Source: CADEEN01 sp963783785
GTDB lineage: Bacteria; Pseudomonadota; Gammaproteobacteria; Burkholderiales; Burkholderiaceae_C
Direction: 5' to 3'
Length of the DNA stretch: 64,000 nt
NCBI GenBank assembly: GCA_963783785.1
Contig: CAWAOQ010000012.1
Location: forward strand, 1-64,000
Part shown: positions 57,013-64,000 of the stretch, piece by piece
Layout: every line of letters begins with the position of its first letter
Numbering within the stretch: position 1 is the stretch's first letter
The notes under the pieces: generated by a model
Database searches by the model: none
What the model was told of the DNA's origin: nothing
What the model saw: the letters and a program-made list of their open reading frames with translations, nothing else
Position numbers and translations under genes: made by a program

Positions 57013-57024
57013 CGCCGCCCGCGG

Positions 57025-57946
57025 TCAGGGCCGAGCGCGCATCAGGGTGCTCTTGCCGAACAGGCTCTCGATCAGGTCGACGGCCAGCTCGGCGGTCTTG
57101 TTGCGCACGTCGAGCGCGGGGTTGAGTTCCATCACGTCGAGGCTGGCGAGCTTGCCGGTGTCGGCGATCATCTCCATGCACAGCTGCGCTTCGCGATAGG
57201 TCGGGCCGCCGGGCACCGTGGTGCCGACGCCAGGGGCGATGTCCGGGATCGAGGAAGTCGACGTCGAAGCTGACGTGCAGGTGCGTGTTGGCATCGAGCG
57301 TCGCCAGTGCCAGCTCCATCGCATGGCGCATGCCCATCTCGTCGATGTAGCGCATGTCGAAGACCTCCAGGCCCTGCTCGTGCACGAAGCGCTTCTCGCC
57401 CGCGTCGACGCTGCGGATGCCGATCTGGCGCACCCACTTCGGGCTGATCGCCGGTACCACGCCGCCGATCTCGATCAGCGGCTGCGGGCCGAAGCCGCAC
57501 AGGCAGGCCACCGGCATGCCGTGCACGTTGCCGCTGGGGGTGAGGATGCTGGTGTTGAAGTCGGCATGGGCATCGAGCCAGAGGACGCGCAATTTCTTGC
57601 CGGCCTCTCGGCAATGCCGCGCCACTGCGCTGATGCTGCCGATGCCCAGGCAATGGTCGCCGCCGAGCAGGATCGGCAGCCGGGCCAGCCTGAGTTCTTC
57701 ATGCACCGCCGCGTGCACCGCGTGATTCCACGCCACGACCTCGGGCAGGTGCCGGTAGCCGCCGTGCGGCGGTTGCCACGGGTTGGCCGGGCCGACCAGG
57801 TTGCCGCGATCGACCACCGCGAGGCCATGAGCTTCGAGGATCGGCACGATGCCGGCCACCCGCAGCGCCTCGGGGCCCATGCTCGCGCCCCGTGCGCCGG
57901 CACCGATGTCGGTCGGCGCACCGATGAGGGAGATGTCCTTCTTCAT
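57025..57946 (-). CDS. rocF: Arginase (one frameshift)
   Basis: Begins DISLIGAPTDIGAGARGASMGPEALRVAG with the usual arginase N-terminus. Metal ligands are in GGDHCLGIG, WLDAHADFN and SFDVDFLDP. The frame breaks near 57248, where one extra base (GATCCCGGACATC) separates DVDFLDP from DIAPGVGTTVPGG; the rest, ASLDVMELNPALDVRNKTAEL and SLFGKSTL, is in the next frame. Removing one base gives about 306 residues, the family length. Hydrolyses arginine to ornithine and urea. The break is most likely a sequencing error. It is 10 bp downstream of the LOG-family gene. Confidence 0.87.
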
Positions 57947-57956
57947 GCAGGAGCGG

Positions 57957-58864
57957 TCAGATGTCATCGGCGAACTCGCCCGTTTCGGTGGGGGGCGCGT
58001 CGAGCGCGAAGGCCTGCGTCAGGACCTGCCAGGCCTCCTCGCCGCTGTCGACGAGGTGGAACAGCTGCAGGTCGTCCTGGCTGATCATGCCGGTCTCGAC
58101 CAGCCAATCGAAGTTGACCAGGCGGGTCCAGAACTCGCGGCCGACCAGCACGATCGGCCGTTTGCGCACCTTGCCGGTCTGCGTCAGCGTCATCACCTCG
58201 AACAGTTCGTCGAGCGTGCCGAAGCCGCCGGGGAAGCACACCAGCGCCACCGAGCGCATCAGGAAGTGCATCTTGCGCAGCGCGAAGTAGTGGAACTGGA
58301 AGCACAGCTTCGGCGTGATGTAGGGGTTGGGCTCCTGCTCGTGCGGCAGCACGATGTTCAAGCCGATGCTGGGACCGCCGGCTTCGTGGGCGCCGCGGTT
58401 GCCGGCTTCCATGATGCCGGGGCCGCCGCCGGTGACGACGACGATCTTCTCGTCCAGGGACTTGCTGGCCTCGGTGACCAGCGCGGCGAATTCGCGCGCC
58501 TCCTCGTAGTAGCGCGACATCAGCAGGTCCATGCGGGCGCGCGCCAGCGCCGCGGCGTCGCCGCCGCGTTCGGCCAGCGCCAGGCGCTGCTCGGCCTCGT
58601 CGCGCGGCACCAGGCGGGCGCTGCCGAACAGCACCACGGTGGCGACGATGCGCTCTTCGCTGAGCACCATTTCGGGCTTGAGCAGTTCGAGCTGCATGCG
58701 CACCGGGCGCAACTCCTCGCGCAGCAGGAACTGGTTGTCGGTGAAGGCCAGCCGGTAGCTGCTGTCGGGCCCGTCGTAGCGCGCGGGTCGGCTTCAGCGC
58801 CGCCGCTTCCTCCTCGGCGGTGGGGAAGTTGCGCGTGGCCAGATCGGGGTGCTGTGGGCGTCAT
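57957..58864 (-). CDS. LOG-family protein (TIGR00730, nucleoside-monophosphate phosphoribohydrolase; frame broken near start)
   Basis: The C-terminal 251 residues are in one frame and carry VVLFGSARLVP, VVTGGGPGIMEAGNRGAHEAGG and the catalytic FPGGFGTLDELFEV (PGGxGTxxE). The N-terminus (ATG at 58864) lies in other frames: DLATRNFPTAEEEAAALKP then YDGPDSSYRLAFTDNQFLLR. Two shifts are needed, near 58845 and 58785 (CGCGCGC run). Related LOG proteins release ribose-5-phosphate from nucleotide monophosphates; this longer form is common in proteobacteria and its substrate is unclear. It is probably intact in the organism. Confidence 0.8.
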
Positions 58865-58892
58865 GGCGTGCAGCTTAGCGCGGCCCGGCCGC

Positions 58893-59654
58893 TCAGTCGG
58901 GCCGCGACACCAGGTTGACGTAGTCGTGCTGGGCGCTGTGGATGGTCGAGACGCGGTACTCGACCGGCTTGTCGTTGAAGGTCAGTGCCGTGCGTCGCAC
59001 CTGCAGCACCGGCGTGCCTGGCGCGATGCCGAGCACACGGGCCGTGGTGCGATCGGCGGCGACCGCACGCACGCGCTCGACGGCGCGGACGACCGTGATG
59101 CCGAACTCGGTCTGGTAGAGGTGGTAGATCGTGCTCGGTCGCTCGCGCAGGCGCTTCTCGGTCAGGCCCTTGAACAGCAGCGCCGGCAGCGTCAGGCGGT
59201 CGTGCACCACCGGCCGCCCCTGCAGCGCGAGCCGGTTCTCGATCTGGATCGCGGTCTCGCCGCCGCGCAAGCCCAGCGCTGCCGCGGCCTCGTCGTCGAG
59301 CCGCGTGCGCTCGAACGACAACAGCTCGACCTGCGGCACATCGCGCCGACCGTCGCTGCGCTCGACGTGGAAGAACTGGAACAGGAAACGGTCGGCGTTG
59401 TGGGTGGCGACGAAGGTGCCGCGGCCCTGGCGTCGGGCCAGGATGTGCTCGGCCACCAGTTCGTCGACCGCGTGGCGCAGCGTGCCGATCGAGATGCCGA
59501 AGGCCGCGGCCAGCACCGATTCGCTCGGCAGCGCACTGCCGGGCGGGCAATGCCCGGCCTCGACGGCCTGCAGCAGCGCGCGCTTGGCGACGCGGTACAG
59601 CGGCGCGCCGCCGGCGTCGGGGGCGATCGGCGGGAACACGGCGGCAACGTCCAT
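58893..59654 (-). CDS. GntR-family transcriptional regulator with UTRA domain
   Basis: 253 residues from MDVAAVFPP; starts at 59663 or 59696 are possible, but the latter would overlap the operator-like repeat. The winged helix (about 17-85) reads LPSESVLAAAFGISIGTLRHAVDELVAEH and LARRQGRGTF. The UTRA ligand-binding domain (about 105-245) includes ETAIQIENRLALQGRPVVHDRLTLP and VEYRVSTIHSAQHDYV. It is divergent from the suyA-suyB-slcC-comC genes and is their likely regulator, with sulfolactate or a related acid as candidate inducer. Confidence 0.87.
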   Translation of the reverse strand: MDVAAVFPPIAPDAGGAPLYRVAKRALLQAVEAGHCPPGSALPSESVLAAAFGISIGTLRHAVDELVAEHILARRQGRGTFVATHNADRFLFQFFHVERSDGRRDVPQVELLSFERTRLDDEAAAALGLRGGETAIQIENRLALQGRPVVHDRLTLPALLFKGLTEKRLRERPSTIYHLYQTEFGITVVRAVERVRAVAADRTTARVLGIAPGTPVLQVRRTALTFNDKPVEYRVSTIHSAQHDYVNLVSRPD

Positions 59655-59688
59655 GCGGCGCATTCTAGGGCTCGCATCGAAAGTCATC

Positions 59689-59717
59689 CATGTCATTTAG
59701 ATGACCTGTTTGACATG
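59689..59717. promoter_or_regulatory. Nested inverted repeats, candidate GntR operator
   Basis: CATGTCA (59689-59695) and TGACATG (59711-59717) form an inverted repeat with a 15-base spacer. Nested at its left end is GTCAT-TTAG-ATGAC (59692-59705). They lie in the 118-bp gap between the regulator and suyA, where a UTRA-type GntR protein would be expected to bind. Confidence 0.6.
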
Positions 59718-59772
59718 TGGAACGCGGTCACTAAACTGCGCGTCATCGAAAGCCGTTCGCAAGGAGAGCCGG

Positions 59773-60054
59773 ATGATTCATTTCGTGTTGCACGACGCCA
59801 AGGACACGGTGGCCGTCGTGGTGGTGGAAGGTGTGAAGGCCGGCATGGAGCTGACCGGCTGGATCATGGACGAGGACAAGATGACCAAGGTGGTGGCCAA
59901 GCAGGACATCCCGATCGGCCACAAGGTGGCGCTCAAGGACATGGGTCCGGGCGACACGGTGTGGAAGTACGGCATCGACATGGGCAAGGTGGTCGCGCCG
60001 ATCAAGGCCGGCGAACACGCCCACGTGCAGAACATCAAGACCAAGCGCTGGTAA
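59773..60054 (+). CDS. suyA: Sulfolactate sulfo-lyase small subunit (UxaA N-terminal/SAF type)
   Basis: 93 residues forming a SAF domain (LHDAKDTVAVVVVEGVKAGM, QDIPIGHKVALKDMGPGD, VIKYG-like VWKYGIDMGKV, GEHAHVQNIKT). It corresponds to the N-terminal part of altronate dehydratase but is encoded separately, as in SuyA, the small subunit of (2R)-sulfolactate sulfo-lyase. An AAGGAGAG ribosome-binding site precedes the ATG. It is 13 bp upstream of the large-subunit gene. With SuyB it would split (R)-sulfolactate into pyruvate and sulfite. A split altronate or related hydroxyacid dehydratase is the alternative. Confidence 0.78.
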   Translation: MIHFVLHDAKDTVAVVVVEGVKAGMELTGWIMDEDKMTKVVAKQDIPIGHKVALKDMGPGDTVWKYGIDMGKVVAPIKAGEHAHVQNIKTKRW

Positions 60055-60067
60055 GCAGGAGCCCCGC

Positions 60068-61243
60068 ATGAGCATCGTCAACAAAGACACCACCTTCCTC
60101 GGCTACCGGCGCGAGAACGGCCGCGTCGGCATCCGCAACCACGTCATCATCCTGCCGCTGGACGATCTGTCCAACGCGGCGGCCGAGGCCGTGGCGCACA
60201 ACATCAAGGGCGCGCTGGCGATCCCGCATCCCTACGGCCGGCTGCAGTTCGGCGCCGACCTGGAGCTGCACTTCCGCACGCTGATCGGCGCCGGGTGCAA
60301 CCCGAACGTCGCGGCCGTGGTCGTGATCGGCATCGAGGACGGCTGGACGCAGAAGGTGGTCGACGGCATCAAGGCCACCGGCAAGCCGGTCATCGGCTTC
60401 GGCATCGAGTTGCACGGCGACCACGACACCATCCTGCGCGCCAGCAAGGCGGCGCGCGAGTACGTGCAATGGGCCAGCGAGAAGCAGCGCGAGGTCTGCC
60501 CGATCCACGAGCTGTGGGTCAGCACCAAGTGCGGCGAGAGCGACACCACCAGCGGCTGCGGCGCCAACCCGGCGGTCGGCAACGCCTTCGACAAGTTGCA
60601 CCCGCTGGGCAGCTACCTGTGCTTCGGCGAAACCACCGAGCTGACCGGCGGCGAGCAGATCGTGGCGGCGCGCTGCGCCAACGACGCGGTGCGCGAGCAG
60701 TTCATGTTCATGTTCAACCGCTACCAGGACGTGATCAACCGCCACAAGACCAGCGACCTGGCGGACAGCCAGCCGACCAAGGGCAACATCGCCGGCGGAC
60801 TGACCACGATCGAGGAGAAGGCGCTCGGCAACATCCAGAAGATCGGCAAGAAGTGCACGGTCGACGGCGTGATCGACAAGGCCGAGATGCCGACCCACCC
60901 GGGCCTGTGGTTCATGGATTCGTCCAGCGCCGCGGCCGAGATGGTGACGCTGTGCGCCGCCTCGGGCTACGTGGTGCACTTCTTCCCGACCGGCCAGGGC
61001 AACGTGATCGGCAACCCGATCCTGCCGGTCATCAAGCTGTGCGCCAACCCGCGCACGGTGCGCACGATGAGCGAGCACATCGACGTCGACGTCACCGGGC
61101 TGCTGCAGCGCGAGCTGACGCTCGACCAGGCGGGCGACAAGCTGCTCGAGTGCATGCTGCGCACCGCCAACGGGCGCTTCACCGCGGCCGAGGCGCTGGG
61201 GCACCGCGAATTCGTGATGACGCGGCTGTACGAGTCAGCCTGA
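60068..61243 (+). CDS. suyB: Sulfolactate sulfo-lyase large subunit (UxaA family)
   Basis: 391 residues, the large catalytic part of the altronate dehydratase superfamily. Segments are FLGYRRENGRVGIRNHVIIL at the start, HPYGRLQFG, GAGCNPNVAAVVVIG, STKCGESDTTSGCGANPAVG, CFGETTELTGGE, KGNIAGGLTTIEEKALGNI and FFPTGQGNVIGNPILPVIK. The conserved cysteines (about residues 78, 155, 164) are likely metal ligands. The separate small subunit, and the two dehydrogenases that follow, favour SuyB over altronate dehydratase. Confidence 0.8.
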   Translation: MSIVNKDTTFLGYRRENGRVGIRNHVIILPLDDLSNAAAEAVAHNIKGALAIPHPYGRLQFGADLELHFRTLIGAGCNPNVAAVVVIGIEDGWTQKVVDGIKATGKPVIGFGIELHGDHDTILRASKAAREYVQWASEKQREVCPIHELWVSTKCGESDTTSGCGANPAVGNAFDKLHPLGSYLCFGETTELTGGEQIVAARCANDAVREQFMFMFNRYQDVINRHKTSDLADSQPTKGNIAGGLTTIEEKALGNIQKIGKKCTVDGVIDKAEMPTHPGLWFMDSSSAAAEMVTLCAASGYVVHFFPTGQGNVIGNPILPVIKLCANPRTVRTMSEHIDVDVTGLLQRELTLDQAGDKLLECMLRTANGRFTAAEALGHREFVMTRLYESA

Positions 61244-61250
61244 GCCCGAC

Positions 61251-62177
61251 ATGGCCCGCATCGTTATCTGCGAATTCATCGACGAGCGTGCGCTGCCGGC
61301 GCTGCGCGCGAAGCACGAGGTCGTCTACGACCCGAAGCTGGTCGACGACGCGCCTCGGCTGAAGGCCGAGGCCGCGACGGCCGACGCGCTGATCGTGCGC
61401 AACCGGACCCAGGTGCGGGGCGACCTGCTGGCCGCGCTGGCGCGCTGCCGGGTGATCGGGCGCCTGGGCGTCGGTCTGGACAACATCGACGTGCCCGCTT
61501 GCGAGGCGCGCGGCATGGCCGTGATCCCGGCAACAGGCGCCAATGCGCTGTCGGTGGCCGAGTACGTGATCACCTCGGCCATGCTGCTGCTGCGCGGCGC
61601 CTACCAGCACACGCCGGCGGTCGCCGCCGGGCAGTGGCCGCGCGCGGCGCTGTCCAACGGCCGCGAGACAGCGGGCAAGACGCTCGGCCTGATCGGCTTC
61701 GGCTCGATCGGCCAGCTGACCGCGAAGCTGGCGCGCGGGCTCGGCATGGAGGTCATCGCCTTCGACGCGATGATGGACGAAGACCACCCGGCCTACGCCG
61801 CCGTTGGCGTGCGGCCGGCAGGCCTGGACGAGTTGATCGCCAGCGCCGACGTCGTCAGCCTGCACGTGCCGCTGGTCGATTCGACGCGCAATCTGTTCGA
61901 TGCCCGCCGCATCGCCGCGATGAAGCGCGGCGCCGTGCTGATCAACACCGCGCGCGGCGGCATCATCGACGAAGCGGCGCTGGCCGCAGCGCTGAGAGGC
62001 GGCCACCTCGGCGGCGCCGCGATCGATGTCTTCGGCAGCGAACCGCTGCCGGCCAGTGCGCATTTCGCCGATTGCCAGAACCTGCTGCTGACACCGCACA
62101 TCGCCGGCGTCTCGGCCGAAAGCAACGAGCGTGTCAGCTTCCTGATCGCCGACAAGGTGCTGGAGGCGCTGAAGTGA
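61251..62177 (+). CDS. slcC: NAD-dependent D-2-hydroxyacid dehydrogenase, probable (S)-sulfolactate dehydrogenase
   Basis: 308 residues of the D-isomer-specific 2-hydroxyacid dehydrogenase family. The NAD motif is LGLIGFGSIGQ. Catalytic Arg/Glu/His are in INTARGGIIDEAAL, DVFGSEPLP and LTPHIAGVSAE. It starts 7 bp after suyB. In the described Chromohalobacter pathway SlcC oxidises (S)-sulfolactate to sulfopyruvate, and the position between suyAB and a ComC-type gene matches. The family is sure; the substrate is inferred from context. Confidence 0.8.
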   Translation: MARIVICEFIDERALPALRAKHEVVYDPKLVDDAPRLKAEAATADALIVRNRTQVRGDLLAALARCRVIGRLGVGLDNIDVPACEARGMAVIPATGANALSVAEYVITSAMLLLRGAYQHTPAVAAGQWPRAALSNGRETAGKTLGLIGFGSIGQLTAKLARGLGMEVIAFDAMMDEDHPAYAAVGVRPAGLDELIASADVVSLHVPLVDSTRNLFDARRIAAMKRGAVLINTARGGIIDEAALAAALRGGHLGGAAIDVFGSEPLPASAHFADCQNLLLTPHIAGVSAESNERVSFLIADKVLEALK

Positions 62178-63183
62178 GCCGGGTGGCGATCGACGAACTG
62201 CGCACGCTGGTGCAGCGCGCGTTGCAGGCCGCCGGCGCCAACGAGGCGATGGCTGCGGTCACCGCGCGTGCCTTGGTATTGGCCGAATCACAGGGCCTCG
62301 GCTCGCACGGGCTGTCGCGCGTGGCGCAGTACGCCACGCACCTGCGCAATGGCCGCGTCGACAAGGATGCGGTGCCGCGCGTGTCGGCAGGGCGCGGCGG
62401 CGCGGTGCAGATCGACGCCGGCGACGGTCTGGCCTTCCCGGCCTGCGAGCTGGCGGTGCGCGAGGCGATCGCGCGCGCGCGCACGCACGGCGTGGCCTTT
62501 GCCGGCGTGATGAACAGCCACCACTGGCGGTGTCGATCGTCGATCACCTGCGCGCGGTGGCCGCGGCCGGCATGGTCGGCCTGGGCTTCGCCAACTCGCC
62601 GGCGGCGATGCCGGCGGCCGGCGGCAAGCACCCGATCTTCGGCACCAACCCGGTCGCCGCGGTGTTCCCGCGGCGCAATGCCGACGCGCTGATGATCGAT
62701 CTGAGCCTGTCGGAAGTCGCGCGCGGCAAGGTCATGGTCGCGGCCAAGAAGGGCGAGCCGATTCCGCTCGGCTGGGCGCTCGACGCGGCGGGCAACCCCA
62801 CCACCGACGCCAAGGCCGCGCTCGAAGGCTCGATGCTGCCGATCGGCGCCGTGTCGTCGCCCAAGGGTGCGATGCTGGCGCTGATGGTCGAGCTGCTGGT
62901 CACGGCCCTGATCGGCGCGCAATACGGATTCGAGGCTTCGAGTTTCTTCGTCGACGAGGGCAACCGGCCGCGCATCGGCCAGGCCTTCATCGTCATCGAT
63001 CCGGGTGCGCTCGCCGGCACGTCGCACTATCTCGACCGCGTCGAGGTGCTGGTGGCCGAGATGCTCAAAGACGAGGGTGTGCGCCTGCCCGGCGCGCGCC
63101 GCGAGGCGCTGCGCCGTAAGGCCGAGGCCGAGGGCATCGACGTGCCCGACGCGGTGTTAGCCTCGCTGCGTGAAGCAGCGTAG
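62174..63183 (+). CDS. comC: Malate/L-lactate dehydrogenase family, probable (R)-sulfolactate dehydrogenase (one frameshift)
   Basis: Starts with GTG at 62174, overlapping slcC by four bases (GTGA). The first frame reads to SHHW near 62530 and includes LAESQGLGSHGLSRV. The second frame continues VSIVDHLRAVAAAGMVGLGF, KHPIFGTNPVAAVFPR, MIDLSLSEVARGKVMVAAKKG and TSHYLDRVEVLV. The catalytic His lies in the early SHGLSR part. One missing base near 62528 explains the break; corrected length is about 336 residues, as in the family. With SlcC it would convert (S)- to (R)-sulfolactate through sulfopyruvate, feeding SuyAB. Confidence 0.8.
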
Positions 63184-63214
63184 AAGCAAGCCCCCCGGAC
63201 GACAACCCTTGCGC

Positions 63215-64000
63215 ATGGCCTGTGTCGGCCATGCCGCGCTCGACCATGTGTTCGAGCTCGAGCAGCTGCCGCAGCACGGCACCAAGGCGCTTGCGCACCG
63301 TTACCGCGCGCTGCCCGGCGGCATGGCGCTGCACGCGTCGATCGCCGCCGCGCGCCTGGGGGCGTCGGTGCGCCTGATCGGTCGTGTCGGCGACGATGCG
63401 GTGGCCGACCTCCTGCGCGCACGCCTGGCCGAGGAGGGCGTGGAGGCACGCGGCCTCGAGTCGGTGCCGGGCACCGAATCCTCGCTCGCGTCCGTGGTGG
63501 TCGACGCCGCGGGCGAGCGCCAGATCGTCGTTCATCGCGGCGACGCGCTCGTGCGCGCGCACCCGCTCGATACGCGCGTGCTCGAAGGCGCCGATGTCGT
63601 GCTCGCCGACCCGCGCTGGCCCGACGGCGCTGCAGCGGCGCTCACCTGGGCGCGCGAGCAAGGCGTGCTGTCGGTGCTCGACGCCGAAGTCGCGCCGCGC
63701 GCCGACCTCGAGCGCCTGGTGCCGCTCGCGCAATGGGTCGCGTTTTCGCAGCCGGGCCTGGCGCTGTGGGCCTGCGGCGCGCCGTTCGACGAGGCGCTGT
63801 CCTCGGCGCTGGCTCTCGGTCCATGTGCGGCCCTCGTCACGCTGGGTGCTGCCGGGGCGCGCTGGTGCGAGGCCGGGCAGCCAATGCAGCGCTGCCCCGC
63901 ACCGAGCGTGCGTGCGGTCGACACGACGGGTGCCGGCGACGTGTTCCATGCTGCGCTCGCTGTTGCGCTCGGTGAACTGCGCCCGGCGCCCGACGCCGTG
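63215..64000 (+). CDS. PfkB-family sugar kinase, sulfofructose kinase-like (cut by window end)
   Basis: Open to the end of the window (262 codons from ATG 63215; TTG 63206 or GTG 63170, which overlaps comC, are alternative starts). PfkB signatures are GGMALHASIAAARLG with LIGRVGDDAVADLL (substrate side) and VDTTGAGDVFHAALAVAL, with the catalytic Asp in DTTGAGD. The middle, VVLADPRWPDGAAAAL and AFSQPGLALW, resembles my memory of E. coli YihV (6-deoxy-6-sulfofructose kinase). Together with the sulfolactate genes upstream, this suggests sulfoquinovose breakdown. A ribokinase or fructokinase is the alternative. Confidence 0.78.
   Translation, partial: MACVGHAALDHVFELEQLPQHGTKALAHRYRALPGGMALHASIAAARLGASVRLIGRVGDDAVADLLRARLAEEGVEARGLESVPGTESSLASVVVDAAGERQIVVHRGDALVRAHPLDTRVLEGADVVLADPRWPDGAAAALTWAREQGVLSVLDAEVAPRADLERLVPLAQWVAFSQPGLALWACGAPFDEALSSALALGPCAALVTLGAAGARWCEAGQPMQRCPAPSVRAVDTTGAGDVFHAALAVALGELRPAPDAV

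Noticed and set aside
59773..61243. Altronate dehydratase (galacturonate catabolism)
   Set aside because: UxaA is normally one protein of about 495 residues; here the SAF part is separate and the neighbours are two hydroxyacid dehydrogenases, not uronate genes. Kept only as an alternative.

Overview
The window is high-GC DNA with tightly packed genes and frequent ATGA start/stop overlaps. The gene blocks ubiJ-ubiB, fmdB-DUF502-aspS-nudB-EEP-clsB and epsB/epsL point to a betaproteobacterium of the order Burkholderiales, most likely the Rubrivivax/Leptothrix/Methylibium group. This is inferred from synteny and protein character, not from a search. I recognised no rRNA, tRNA, CRISPR array or insertion sequence.

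Layout. 1-6.6 kb (+) is the end of a polysaccharide or small-molecule island of visibly lower GC. It holds a decayed FemAB/GNAT-type gene, an AsnB-type amidotransferase, an AMP-forming ligase, a stand-alone acyl carrier protein, a NadE-like ATP pyrophosphatase and a HemK/PrmC-like methyltransferase. 6.7-10.8 kb (-) is an exopolysaccharide operon: epsB, epsL, galE and a periplasmic thioredoxin. 11-35.6 kb is ordinary chromosome: ubiquinone biosynthesis, a polyamine-binding protein, aspS, nudB, clsB, hutG, asparaginase, a dppBCDFA peptide transporter and a ligase-associated Lhr-type helicase.

35.7-56.4 kb is the most unusual part. A roughly 17-kb minus-strand cluster encodes, in transcription order, a GAF-HlyD fusion, a PqqD-like/M50 protease/HlyD fusion, a truncated SecA paralogue, a periplasmic adaptor, and a giant (about 3,300 residue) repeat protein with an LEPR-like N-terminus and a DUF4347 domain. 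A diguanylate cyclase lies directly downstream and a divergent REC-GGDEF-EAL protein upstream. I read this as a candidate dedicated secretion system for a giant surface adhesin, possibly under c-di-GMP control.

56.4-64 kb carries a thermonuclease, arginase, a LOG-family protein, and then a GntR regulator divergent from suyA-suyB-slcC-comC-like genes. That gene set fits sulfolactate degradation to pyruvate and sulfite. It is followed by a PfkB kinase, cut by the window end, that resembles sulfofructose kinase.

Sequence quality. Single-base frameshifts break galE, epsL, the giant gene, arginase, the LOG gene and comC. Within the tandem repeats many of the extra bases look like blends of two alternative repeat spellings, which suggests consensus errors rather than true gene decay.
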